Source: Azospirillum brasilense
Lineage (GTDB): Bacteria > Pseudomonadota > Alphaproteobacteria > Azospirillales > Azospirillaceae
Length of the DNA: 64,000 bases
Direction of reading: 5' to 3'
Assembly: GCF_001315015.1 (NCBI RefSeq)
Contig: NZ_CP012915.1
Location: forward strand, 496,001-560,000
Below, piece after piece: positions 54,593 to 63,014 of this stretch (its first letter is position 1; each line of letters starts with the position of its first letter). Under the pieces are notes generated by a model. It was not told the origin of the DNA. It saw only the letters and a program-made list of their open reading frames with translations, and searched no databases. The position numbers and the translations under genes are program-made.

Positions 54593-54966
54593 GTCGTTCT
54601 CCTGGCCGGGGAGTCCCGGTGTCCGCTGATGTTCTCTCTTCGCCAACGACGGCTCTCCAGGGACGTTCCACCTCCAATATGTCCGGTCAGCCACTCCGGC
54701 TTCTGCACGCGCTTGTCGTCCGGCTGCGGGTCGGGAAGGTCGCTCACCGTCACCGAACGGGCGGCCGCGATTTCCTCGGGCTTGCGGTGGCGAACGAACA
54801 CCGGCTTGACGCGCCACGTCACGGTGATGGACCGCCCGGCCGCGACCGGAGCGAGATTGACCTCGATGGAGGCGAGCGCCAGCGTGTCGGCCGCAGGGTT
54901 CATGCTGTCCACCACCGGCCACCCGGATGTGCGGCGGGGCGGGATCGGTCTGCTGGGCCTCGCCAC
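54589..54966 (-). pseudogene. Rieske iron-sulphur protein (petA), internal fragment
   Basis: The frame carries the middle part of the cytochrome bc1 Rieske subunit: VVDSMNPAADTLALASIEV, then VTWRVKPVFVRHRKPEEI and DLPDPQPDDKRVQKPEWL (about 54690-54920). The Tat signal and membrane helix before it are replaced by unrelated Pro/Arg-rich codons. After KPEWL the frame diverges, so the CxH and CxxH ligands of the [2Fe-2S] cluster are all missing. It cannot make a working Rieske protein. It lies downstream of the complex III-like operon on the same strand. Confidence 0.8.
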
Positions 54967-55007
54967 CTCTCACCCCATCGACCGGTGGCTGATCCGCCGC
55001 GTCCTCC

Positions 55008-55274
55008 TCACCGCGTGAAATAGTCGCTGAGCGCCAGGCCGAACAGGATTGCCAGCCACAAGGGTGCCGCTGCGCCGGCCAGCCGCACCAGCGGTCGGGT
55101 TCGCCGGAAATGCATGTAGAACCACAGGATCAGCGCGGTTTTGGCGACGGCGATGCCCAGATTCAGGACGGTGTTCCAAGAGCCCAGGTGCAGGAACGAG
55201 ACGCCCACGGTCGCCGCCAGCAGCGCCATCAGCGCCGCCCACACCAGAACGGAGGTCGCGTTCTCTCGAAGCAT
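55008..55274 (-). CDS. Cytochrome c oxidase subunit IV-like protein (CtaF/CoxD)
   Basis: 88 residues from ATG 55272-55274 (MLRENATSVLVWAAL). Three membrane helices are predicted (VLVWAALMALLAATVGVSFL; TVLNLGIAVAKTALILWFYM; APLWLAILFGLALSDYF), the fold of bacterial subunit IV. The MHFRR sequence after helix 2 is typical. It follows subunit III by five bases, as the last oxidase gene. Confidence 0.85.
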   Translation of the reverse strand: MLRENATSVLVWAALMALLAATVGVSFLHLGSWNTVLNLGIAVAKTALILWFYMHFRRTRPLVRLAGAAAPLWLAILFGLALSDYFTR

Positions 55275-55279
55275 GGGGA

Positions 55280-55900
55280 TCACCGCGAGACCAGATAGAG
55301 GGTGGGGTAGAGAAACACCCAGACGATGTCGACGACATGCCAGTAGAGGCCCGGCAGTTCCACGCTGGTGCTGCGCTCCGGCACCTTCAGATAGCCGCCG
55401 AGCACCCGTGCCGACAGGCCCAGGATCAGCAGCACGCCGATGGTCAGATGCAGCGCGTGCAGCCCGGTGGCGGCGTAGTACAGGTTGAAGAACAGCTCGG
55501 CGCCGGGCTGCTCGGCCAGCCGGAATCCCGGGCCGGGCATCAACCCCTCGCGGAACTCCGTGACATACTCGTATGCCTTGATGGCCAGGAAGACGACGCC
55601 CAGTCCCGCGGCGCCCGCCAGCAGTCCGGCGGTGCGCTCCTGCCGCCCCTGCCGCGCCGCGGTGACCGCCAGCGCCACCAGCAGCGAACTGGTCAGCAGC
55701 ACCCCGGTGTTGAGCGTGCCGAGCAGCTTGTCCAGGTGGCCGCTGGCGAGGCGCACGCCCTCCGGCATCCGAAAGCGCACCACGGTCAGCGCGAAGAACA
55801 GCGCGCCGAACATCATCGCCTCGGTGGCGAGGAACAGCCACATGCCGAGGTGGTTGGCCTCCTCGCGTTGCCCGGCGTGGACGAAGGGCTCGGTCGTCAT
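55280..55900 (-). CDS. coxC: Cytochrome c oxidase subunit III
   Basis: 206 residues from ATG 55898-55900 ([20 protein letters not shown]), overlapping the subunit I stop by four bases. Five membrane helices are predicted, fitting the short form of subunit [38 protein letters not shown] and [20 protein letters not shown] are family signatures; the HALH histidines and [18 protein letters not shown] end are conserved. It supports subunit I in the membrane. Confidence 0.93.
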   Translation of the reverse strand: MTTEPFVHAGQREEANHLGMWLFLATEAMMFGALFFALTVVRFRMPEGVRLASGHLDKLLGTLNTGVLLTSSLLVALAVTAARQGRQERTAGLLAGAAGLGVVFLAIKAYEYVTEFREGLMPGPGFRLAEQPGAELFFNLYYAATGLHALHLTIGVLLILGLSARVLGGYLKVPERSTSVELPGLYWHVVDIVWVFLYPTLYLVSR

Positions 55901-57546
55901 CCTTGCTCCTCCCGGGCCGGCGGGTAGTCGTAGGCCTTCCAGGTCACCACCGGGATCTCGTCGAAATTGTGCTTGGGCGGCGGCGAGGGGACGCGCCATT
56001 CCAGTCCGGTGGCGCCCCACGGGTTGGCGGGCGCACGCGGCCCGTAAAACAGCGACCACAGCAGGTAGACCAGCGGCAGCAGGTAGCCGACGCCGAGCAT
56101 CACCGCGCCGGCGCTCGACAGCACTTCCCAGCTCTGGAACTCCGGCGGGTAGGAATGGTAGCGGCGCGGCATGCCCAGCCAGCCGAGGATGTACTGCGGG
56201 AAGAAGGTGATGTTGAAGCCGAAGAAGATCAGCAGCGCCGAGATGCGGCCCCAGAACTCGGAATACAGGCGCCCGGTCATCTTCGGCCACCAGCAGTGCA
56301 GCGCACCCAGATACGCCGACACCGCCCCGCCGACCATGATGTAGTGGAAATGCGCCACCACGAAGGCGGTGCCGTGCGCGTGCACGTCGAGCGCCAGGCT
56401 GGCCAGGATCAGCCCGGTCAGCCCGCCGAACACGAACAGCCCGATGAAGCCCATGGCGTAGAGCAGCGGTGCCCTCAGGTCGAGCTGGCCTTTGTAGAGC
56501 GTCGCCGTCCAATTGTAGACCTTGACCGCCGAGGGTGCGGCGACAAGAAAACTGAGAAAAGAAAAGACCATGCTGGCGTACATGGACTGTCCGGCCACGA
56601 ACATGTGATGGCCCCAGACCAGAAAGCCGATGATGGCGATGGCGATGGAGGCGAAGGCCACGAACTCGTAGCCGAACACGCGCTTCCGGGAGAAGGTGGT
56701 GACCAGCTCCGTCACCACGCCCATGGACGGCAGGATCATGATGTAGACCGCCGGGTGGCTGTAGAACCAGAAGAGGTGCTGCCACAGGAGCGGGTCGCCG
56801 CCGAGGTCGGGGTCGAACACGCCGATGCCCAGCGCCCGCTCCAGCGCCAGCAGGATCAGCGCCATCGCCAGAACCGGTGTCGCGAGCACCAGGATCACGC
56901 TGGTGGCGTAGTGCGACCACACGAAGATCGGCAGCCGGAACCACGTCATGCCCGGCGCGCGCAGCGTGTGGATGGTGACGATGAAGTTCAGCCCCGTCAG
57001 GATGGAGGAGAACCCCACAACGAAGATCGCCGCCGCCGCCATGACGGTGTGGCCCGGCGCGTACTTGGTGCTGAGCGGCGTGTAGAGCGTCCAGCCCGTT
57101 TCCACCCCGCCGGCCACCAGCACGTAAGCGGTGAACAGACCGCCCAGCACGTAGATGTACCAGGACAGCAGGTTGAGGCGCGGGAAGGCGAGGTCGCGCG
57201 CGCCGATCATCAGCGGGATCAGGAAGTTGCCGAAGACCGTGGGGATCGACGGGATCAGGAAGAACCACACCATCACCACGCCGTGCAGCGTGAAGGCGCG
57301 GTTGTAGCCGTCGGCGCTCAGCAGGTCGAGCTTCGGCGTCAGCAGCTCCAGCCGCACCGCCGCCGCACCCAGCGCGCCGAGGAAGAAGAAACCGGTGATG
57401 GAGACCATGTAGAGGATGGCGATGCGCTTGTGGTCGGTGGTCAGAAGCCAGGAGCGCAGCGTGTAGCCCGCCTCGATGTAGGTGCGGGGGCGGGCGGAGG
57501 CAGTATCGGCATTCGGAGTGTCGGCGGGGGGAGCGTAGACGGTCAT
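55897..57546 (-). CDS. coxA: Cytochrome c oxidase subunit I (A2-type)
   Basis: 549 residues from ATG 57544-57546. All haem and copper ligands are present: low-spin haem His in [13 protein letters not shown], CuB His and cross-linked Tyr in [10 protein letters not shown], the HH pair in [10 protein letters not shown], and the high-spin and low-spin haem His pair in [12 protein letters not shown]. The glutamate of A1 oxidases (GHPEVY) is replaced by the YSHP form, which defines the A2 type with a different proton-entry route. The neighbouring subunit II has a fused cytochrome c, so this is a caa3 oxidase. Confidence 0.96.
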   Translation of the reverse strand: MTVYAPPADTPNADTASARPRTYIEAGYTLRSWLLTTDHKRIAILYMVSITGFFFLGALGAAAVRLELLTPKLDLLSADGYNRAFTLHGVVMVWFFLIPSIPTVFGNFLIPLMIGARDLAFPRLNLLSWYIYVLGGLFTAYVLVAGGVETGWTLYTPLSTKYAPGHTVMAAAAIFVVGFSSILTGLNFIVTIHTLRAPGMTWFRLPIFVWSHYATSVILVLATPVLAMALILLALERALGIGVFDPDLGGDPLLWQHLFWFYSHPAVYIMILPSMGVVTELVTTFSRKRVFGYEFVAFASIAIAIIGFLVWGHHMFVAGQSMYASMVFSFLSFLVAAPSAVKVYNWTATLYKGQLDLRAPLLYAMGFIGLFVFGGLTGLILASLALDVHAHGTAFVVAHFHYIMVGGAVSAYLGALHCWWPKMTGRLYSEFWGRISALLIFFGFNITFFPQYILGWLGMPRRYHSYPPEFQSWEVLSSAGAVMLGVGYLLPLVYLLWSLFYGPRAPANPWGATGLEWRVPSPPPKHNFDEIPVVTWKAYDYPPAREEQG

Positions 57547-58490
57547 GGCTGCTTGCTCCCCTCGCGCGGCAAGGATTTGACGTAGGCGATCAGCCGCAGG
57601 ATCTCCTCCTCCGACACCTTGCCGGCGAAGGAGGGCATGATCGGCTCGTAGCCGGCGACCACCTGCCGCTTCGGCATGAGGATGCTGTCGCGGATGTAAC
57701 GGTCGTCGGCCAGCACGAAGCGGCCGTCGGCAAGCGGCTGCTGCGTGCCGTAGATCCCCGCGAGGTCCGGCGCGTGCACGGCGGAATTCATCCCATGGCA
57801 ACCGGAGCATCCCAGGCGTCGGAACAGCCGCTCACCCTCCTGCGCCAGCGTGCCGTCCACCGCCGAGGCTTGCAGCCACGCTTCGTAATCCCTCGGCTCC
57901 TGGACGATGAAGCGGCCGCCCATCAGCGCGTGGTCGGTGCCGCAGAACTGCGTGCAGCGCAGGGCATAGGTGCCCGGCCGGTCGGCCTGGAACCAGATGC
58001 TCGTGTAGCGGTCGGGCAGCACGTCCATCTTCAAGCGCAGTTCGGGCAGGAACAGGCTGTGGATCACGTCCTGCGAGGTCATGGTCAGCTTGACCGGCTG
58101 GCCGGTCGGAACGTGGAGTTCGTTGATCTCGCGCTGGCCGCCGGGGTGCTGGAACTTCCACATCCACTGCTTGGCGACCACCGCCACCTCCATCGCTCCG
58201 TCCGGCGGCGTGCGCACGATGTAGTAGAGATGCGCGGCCCAGACGAAGAAGATCATCGCCAGCAGGAAGGGAACGACCGTCCAGTCCGCTTCGATCCAGA
58301 AGCCGCGGGTCGGCGCGTCGCTGCGGTCCGCAGGCGAGCCGCGGTGATATTTCGCCGCGAACCACACCATGCCGATGATCACCGGTGCGGCGAGGACGAT
58401 GATGAGCGCGCTGAAGGCCCAGACGAGGAGGTCGACGCGGTCGGCGTAGGCCGACGCGGAGGCTGGCCAGAAGGGAAGCCAGGAGGTCAT
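57543..58490 (-). CDS. coxB: Cytochrome c oxidase subunit II with fused cytochrome c (caa3)
   Basis: 315 residues. Two membrane helices (~20-45, ~70-92) are followed by the CuA domain: H144, C179, C183, H187 and M190, with the C-T-Q-F-C-G block. A class I cytochrome c domain ends the protein: C228-S-G-C231-H232 binds haem c and M285 (PIMPSF) is the likely axial ligand. The cytochrome c accepts electrons directly, matching the alternative complex III upstream. It overlaps both neighbours by four bases. Confidence 0.95.
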   Translation of the reverse strand: MTSWLPFWPASASAYADRVDLLVWAFSALIIVLAAPVIIGMVWFAAKYHRGSPADRSDAPTRGFWIEADWTVVPFLLAMIFFVWAAHLYYIVRTPPDGAMEVAVVAKQWMWKFQHPGGQREINELHVPTGQPVKLTMTSQDVIHSLFLPELRLKMDVLPDRYTSIWFQADRPGTYALRCTQFCGTDHALMGGRFIVQEPRDYEAWLQASAVDGTLAQEGERLFRRLGCSGCHGMNSAVHAPDLAGIYGTQQPLADGRFVLADDRYIRDSILMPKRQVVAGYEPIMPSFAGKVSEEEILRLIAYVKSLPREGSKQP

Positions 58491-59245
58491 GACCGCCTCC
58501 GTTCGCGCAGCACGGCCCAGGCGATCCCGCCGCCCACGATCAATGCGGTCAGCGTTCCGGCGACACGCAGGCTGTTCAGGACGATGGCGTCGTAGGTCCC
58601 GCGCACGGGGTCGTAGTGGTAGCAGAGCAGGCGCAGCCGGTCGGTCAGGCCGCCCACCTTGCCCTCTCCGGCCTCGGTCAGAGCCAGCCGCAGGTCGGTG
58701 CCGTCGAACCCCGCGCCGGAAATCCAGCGCGACACCCGGCCATCCGGGGCGAGCACGAAGACGCCCACGGGGTGGAGGAACTGCTTGAGGTCCTTATCCC
58801 AGCGATAACGGAAGCCGACCGCGTCGGCCACGCGCCGGACGGCCGGCTCGCCGCCGGTGAGGAACCACAGGCTCTCGCCGCTGCCGAGCCGCTCCACCGC
58901 CCGCTCCCTGGCCGCCGCCGCCTCGACCGGACCCTCGGCCGGGTTGATGGAGAGCGCGGCCAGGCGGAAGTCGGCGCCCGCGCGCAGGCCGGTCTCCTTC
59001 AGCGCCGAGGCGATGCCGCCCAGCGTCACCCCGCACAGATTCGGGCAGGTGTAGTAGGCCAGCGCCAGCACGACCGGCGGCCCGCCCAGCGCGTCGTCCA
59101 GGCCCGTCACCGCGCCGGCCGGGATGCGCGCCCCGGGCGGGGGCGAGGCCATGATGTCGGACAAGTCCGGCGCCGGTGCCGCCAGGGCGGGCAGGGCGGG
59201 CAAAACGGCCAGCAGGAGGGCGAGCAGGGCCGGCAGCCGCATCAT
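58487..59245 (-). CDS. SCO-family copper chaperone
   Basis: 252 residues with a signal peptide (~3-23) and a thioredoxin-like domain: the copper site is C67-P-N-L-C71 with H158 (FLHPVGV). A C-terminal membrane helix (~222-244) anchors it. SCO proteins deliver copper to the CuA centre of subunit II, whose gene it directly precedes with a four-base overlap. The CxxxC-His set is intact, so it is probably active. Confidence 0.93.
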   Translation of the reverse strand: MMRLPALLALLLAVLPALPALAAPAPDLSDIMASPPPGARIPAGAVTGLDDALGGPPVVLALAYYTCPNLCGVTLGGIASALKETGLRAGADFRLAALSINPAEGPVEAAAARERAVERLGSGESLWFLTGGEPAVRRVADAVGFRYRWDKDLKQFLHPVGVFVLAPDGRVSRWISGAGFDGTDLRLALTEAGEGKVGGLTDRLRLLCYHYDPVRGTYDAIVLNSLRVAGTLTALIVGGGIAWAVLRERRRS

Positions 59246-59649
59246 TTCCCCTCCTCCGGCCAGCCGCGCTTCGCCAGCAGCGCCATGGCGTCCTCGATGG
59301 GGATGCGGGCGAGGCCGGCGCCACGGTCCACCCAGCCGAGCGTGTGCAGCTCCTTGCCCTCCGCCGCGCGGAACGCCTGGAGGTCGCGGGCCGGCGACCC
59401 TTGCAACCGTGGCGGCGGTGGCTCGATAGGGGTGTGGGCGATGGACGCGACCGGCGGCCGGTCGGTCATGCCGACGAACAGCGACGTCATGCCCCAGACC
59501 AGCAGAAGGATCAGGCCCACGCTCGCCAGCGCCAGCAGCCCGGCCACGAACAGCTTGAGCGGCGGGACGTCGGCAACCTCGTGGCCACGCTCCAGCGAGG
59601 TGCGGTCCACCGAGTTGCGGTCCAGGGAGGTATCGTCCACGTCAGCCAT
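59242..59649 (-). CDS. Small membrane-anchored protein of the respiratory operon, unknown
   Basis: 135 residues from ATG 59647-59649 (MADVDDTSLDRNSVDRTSLE). An acidic N-terminus with a twofold D-R-x-S repeat is followed by one membrane helix (LFVAGLLALASVGLILLLV, ~34-54) and a soluble C-terminal domain (RAAEGKELHTLGWVDRGAG, IPIEDAMALLAKRGWPEE). No haem motif. It lies between actF and the SCO gene with overlaps on both sides, so it is surely part of the same mRNA. GWVDRGAGLARIPIEDAM is reminiscent of small proteins beside ACIII/oxidase genes. Likely an assembly or linker factor. Confidence 0.75.
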   Translation of the reverse strand: MADVDDTSLDRNSVDRTSLERGHEVADVPPLKLFVAGLLALASVGLILLLVWGMTSLFVGMTDRPPVASIAHTPIEPPPPRLQGSPARDLQAFRAAEGKELHTLGWVDRGAGLARIPIEDAMALLAKRGWPEEGK

Positions 59650-60604
59650 GGCCCGGCGCCTCCACCCATCGGTTCTTCCGGCGCAGCAGGCCACGTCCGA
59701 TCAGCGCCAGCGCGCCGCCGAACAGGAGCGCCGGCGGCAGGTGCCAGGCCGCGTGCTCCTTGAAGGCCGGCAGCACCAGCCAGAGCATGTCCACCGCGTG
59801 CCCGGCGAGGATCAGCAGGCACAACGCGCCCAGGACGCGCGGGCTGCGCCGGGCCGGCGGGAACAGCAGCGCCGCGAAGGGCAGAACGCCCTTGAGGAAC
59901 ACCAGCGCCCAGGCGAACCATCCCCACGGCGCCCCGCCGCGCGCCAGGTACCAGGAGACGAGGTGCGGCTTGTTCCCGGACCACACCACGAGGTACTGCA
60001 TGAAGGCGATGTAGCCCCAGCTCAGCACCAGCGTCAGCAGCAGCGAACCCATGTGGCCGAGCTGTTCCGGCTCCGGCGGCGGGCCGTCGCGCAGGCGCAG
60101 GCCCAGCGCCGCCGCGAACCCCGCCTGAGCCGCCGCCGTCAGGACCAGCAGGCCGTAGGCGGAGGAGGCGAACTCCGGCTCCAGCGACATCATCCAGTCG
60201 ATGCTCGCGAAGGTGACGGTCAGCCCCAGCACGATCAGCCCGGCGGCGGCGGCCGCCCGCTCCATGTTCGGCCGCATCGCCAATCGCGCCAGCAACCACC
60301 ACACAAGCAGATACACCACCGTCCGTCCGGCGAAGAACCAGGGCGCCAACCAGAACGCCTTTTCCGGCTTCACCTCGTGTATCCACGGGTAGACCAAGCC
60401 AGCGCCCAGCAGCACCGGCAGAACAGCCAGCGCCGCGAAAGGCAGCGTGCCGGTAACGGCGGTCAGCTCGGCGACCAGAGGCCGGCTCCAGCCGGTGGTG
60501 AACAGCCGGTCCATCAGCAGCAGCGCCAGCGCGCCGACCGGCAGCCACAGCACCACCATCGTGGCGGCCAGCCAGCATTCCAGCAGGAAACGGAGGATCG
60601 TCAT
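59642..60604 (-). CDS. actF: Alternative complex III subunit ActF (membrane subunit)
   Basis: 320 residues with about nine membrane helices. It follows the ActF pattern: FLLECWLAATMVVLWLPVGA, WLAPWFFAGRTVVYLLVWWL, SIDWMMSLEPEFASSAYGL and FMQYLVVWSGNKPHLVSWYL. ActF is the smaller relative of ActC in quinol:cytochrome c oxidoreductase. It overlaps actE by four bases and the next gene by eight. Confidence 0.88.
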   Translation of the reverse strand: MTILRFLLECWLAATMVVLWLPVGALALLLMDRLFTTGWSRPLVAELTAVTGTLPFAALAVLPVLLGAGLVYPWIHEVKPEKAFWLAPWFFAGRTVVYLLVWWLLARLAMRPNMERAAAAAGLIVLGLTVTFASIDWMMSLEPEFASSAYGLLVLTAAAQAGFAAALGLRLRDGPPPEPEQLGHMGSLLLTLVLSWGYIAFMQYLVVWSGNKPHLVSWYLARGGAPWGWFAWALVFLKGVLPFAALLFPPARRSPRVLGALCLLILAGHAVDMLWLVLPAFKEHAAWHLPPALLFGGALALIGRGLLRRKNRWVEAPGHG

Positions 60605-61131
60605 GGGCTGCCCTCCAGCTTCGCGCGCAGATCGTTTGGCAAATCAGCGGCGGCGACCCGCCGGCTGAGCTGGAGAGCGCGGATGTAGGCCAGGATCGCC
60701 CAGCGGTCAGCGGGCGCCACACGCGCGGCATAGGAGTACATGGCGCCGTAGCCGTTGGTCATCACGTCGAGGAAGTGCCGGTCCGGCGCGTCCACCAGCC
60801 GTTGCTCGAAATAGCTGGGCGGGTGGGGGAAGCCGCGCTGCACGATCATGCCGTCGCCCTCGCCGGTGCGGGCGTGGCAGGGCGCGCAGTTGATCTCGAA
60901 GCGCTCGCGCCCGCGCGCCAGCAGGGCCGCGGTCATCCGCGGGCGGGTGGCGAGCGCCTGCTCCGCCGCCAGTTCGTCGCGCGCCACGGAACCGTCCGGC
61001 GGCGGCTGGTTGACGCGGCGGTCGGGCAGGCGCTCGTCCGTCTCGAACGCCCTGCGGTTCGGCTGCTCCGTCATGCGCTGGCCGCAGGCGGTCAGCAGGA
61101 TCAGGGCGAGGAGAACGGGGACCGCTCTCAT
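60601..61131 (-). CDS. actE: Alternative complex III subunit ActE (mono-haem cytochrome c lipoprotein)
   Basis: 176 residues from ATG 61129-61131. The N-terminus is a lipoprotein signal (LLALILLTAC, lipobox Cys16). One haem c motif is present at C82-A-P-C-H86, and the MYSYAARV segment provides a likely Met ligand. ActE moves electrons from ActA to the oxidase or soluble cytochrome. It overlaps actD by four bases. Confidence 0.9.
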   Translation of the reverse strand: MRAVPVLLALILLTACGQRMTEQPNRRAFETDERLPDRRVNQPPPDGSVARDELAAEQALATRPRMTAALLARGRERFEINCAPCHARTGEGDGMIVQRGFPHPPSYFEQRLVDAPDRHFLDVMTNGYGAMYSYAARVAPADRWAILAYIRALQLSRRVAAADLPNDLRAKLEGSP

Positions 61132-61667
61132 CCCGGCACCTCCGACACGGACACCGCGCCGCACGCCTCCAGGAAGGCGCGGGTGCGCTCGGGCCGGAAA
61201 TGGGGGTCGGCCGCCTCGATGCACAGGAAGAAGCGGTCCACCTCGGCGGCGGAAAAGCGGGGAGCCTCGAACACCGGGTGGTTGAGGCGCGGCAGACGGT
61301 TCAACGCCAGCATGGCGAGTGCGGCGAAGATCGTGGCACCCAGCACGGTCAGCTCGAAGGCCGGCAGCACGAAGGCCGGCCACGCCGCCTCGGGCCGTCC
61401 GCCAATGTTGAGGGGATAGCTGACGACGTTGGCGTACCATTCCATGAACAGGCCGCCGCCGCCGCCGAACACCCCCCCGGCCAGCGCCGCCCAGGCGATG
61501 GGCGAGGTGTTGGTGCCCAGCGCCTCGCCCATCCCGCTCACGGGCATCGGCGTGTAGGCGTCGAGCCGCCGGTAGCCGTCGGCCCGCGCCTGTTTCACCG
61601 CGGCCAGCAACTGGTCGGGCGTGTCGAACTCGGCCATCAGGCCGTAAAGGGGGAGCGGCCGGGGCAT
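61128..61667 (-). CDS. actD: Alternative complex III subunit ActD (DUF3341)
   Basis: 179 residues: an N-terminal soluble part (LYGLMAEFDTPDQLLAAVKQ, GYRRLDAYTPMPVSGMGEAL) precedes two membrane helices (~55-75 and ~100-122) and a soluble end with FFLCIEAADPHFRPE. This is the DUF3341 profile of ActD. It follows actC directly with no gap, and its role is structural in the complex. Confidence 0.9.
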   Translation of the reverse strand: MPRPLPLYGLMAEFDTPDQLLAAVKQARADGYRRLDAYTPMPVSGMGEALGTNTSPIAWAALAGGVFGGGGGLFMEWYANVVSYPLNIGGRPEAAWPAFVLPAFELTVLGATIFAALAMLALNRLPRLNHPVFEAPRFSAAEVDRFFLCIEAADPHFRPERTRAFLEACGAVSVSEVPG

Positions 61668-63011
61668 CTATTCCTCCCGTTCCTCGTGCAATACCTCCTT
61701 GACCTCGGCGATGGGCACCGCAGGCAGGAAGCGCACGAACAGCGTGAAGGCGAAAAGGAAGAACCCGACGAGGCCGAAGAACAGCATCCACTCCCACAGG
61801 CTCGGCACGTACGGCCCCCAGGAGGAGGGCAGGAAGTCCCGGGACAGCGCGCTCTCGACCAGCATGTAGCGCTCGAACCACATGCCGAGCGTCACCGCCA
61901 GCGCCACCGCGAACATCACGGGCATGGTGCGCCGCAGCCAAGGCAGCCATAGCAGTTGCAGAGGCACGAAGTTCAGCACCACCGCCGACCAGTAGGACAG
62001 CGCGTACGGCCCCGCCACGCGGTCCAGAAGCGTACCGCGCTCGAACGGTTCGGCGCTGTACCACGCGGTGAAGGCGTCCATGACGTAGCCGTAGGAAGTC
62101 ATCAGCCCGGTGGCGAGCAGCCACTGGCCGAGCAGGTCCATGTGCCGGTCGGTGATCAGGTCGCGGAAGCCGAAGACCGCGCGCAGCACGATGGCCAGCA
62201 TGACCACCACGGCGAAGCCGGAGAACACCGCGCCCAGCACGAAGTAGGGCGGGAAGATCGTGCTGTGCCAGCCGGGAATGGGACCGACGGCGAACAGCAG
62301 CGCCACCCCCGAATGCACCGACACCACCAGCGGCACGGCGATGGCCGCGACGATGACGTAGGCGCGCCGCCAGCGCGCCCAGTGCGCCGCCGAGCCGCGC
62401 CAGCCCAGCGCCATCAGTCCGTACACCACCTGCCGCCGCCGGCCGGTGGCGGTGTCCCGCAGCGCCGCCATGTCCGGGATCATGCCCACGTACCAGAAGA
62501 TCAGCGAGACCGTCAGGTAGGTGAAGAAGGCGAACATGTCCCATTCCAGCGGGCTGCGGAACTGCGGCCAGACATGCATGACGTTGGGGTAGGGGATGAC
62601 CCAGTAGAAGTAGAAGGGCCGCCCCAGATGCAGCACCGGGTACATGGCGGCACAGGTCGCCGCCAGAAGGGTCATCGCCTCGGCGAAGCGGTTCAGCGAG
62701 TTGCGCCAATGCTGTCCGGTCACCAGCAGCACCGCCGAGATGAAGGTGCCGGCGTGCCCGATGCCGATCCACCAGACGGTGTTGGAGATGGCGATGCCCC
62801 AGTTGACCGGGATGTTGATGCCCCAGACGCCGACCCCCTTGAAGAACAGCCAGAAGATCGACACCAGCAGCATCGCCACCAGAAGGCCGCTTGCCCCCAG
62901 CACGGCCAGCCACGCCCAACCCGAGCCCGGCGGGTGCAGGACGGCGCCGGCGATCTGCGCGGTAACGCCGCGGTCGCTGAGGTCGGCGGGAAGCGACTTG
63001 CCCTCGGCCAT
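61668..63011 (-). CDS. actC: Alternative complex III subunit ActC (NrfD-like membrane subunit)
   Basis: 447 residues with ten predicted membrane helices of the NrfD/PsrC family: WLAVLGASGLLVAMLLVSIF, VNWGIAISNTVWWIGIGHAG, FYFYWVIPYPNVMHVWPQFR and GWHSTIFPPYFVLGAVFSGF. It holds the quinol-binding site of the complex and passes electrons to ActB. It starts four bases after the actB stop. Confidence 0.93.
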   Translation of the reverse strand: MAEGKSLPADLSDRGVTAQIAGAVLHPPGSGWAWLAVLGASGLLVAMLLVSIFWLFFKGVGVWGINIPVNWGIAISNTVWWIGIGHAGTFISAVLLVTGQHWRNSLNRFAEAMTLLAATCAAMYPVLHLGRPFYFYWVIPYPNVMHVWPQFRSPLEWDMFAFFTYLTVSLIFWYVGMIPDMAALRDTATGRRRQVVYGLMALGWRGSAAHWARWRRAYVIVAAIAVPLVVSVHSGVALLFAVGPIPGWHSTIFPPYFVLGAVFSGFAVVVMLAIVLRAVFGFRDLITDRHMDLLGQWLLATGLMTSYGYVMDAFTAWYSAEPFERGTLLDRVAGPYALSYWSAVVLNFVPLQLLWLPWLRRTMPVMFAVALAVTLGMWFERYMLVESALSRDFLPSSWGPYVPSLWEWMLFFGLVGFFLFAFTLFVRFLPAVPIAEVKEVLHEEREE

Positions 63012-63014
63012 GCG

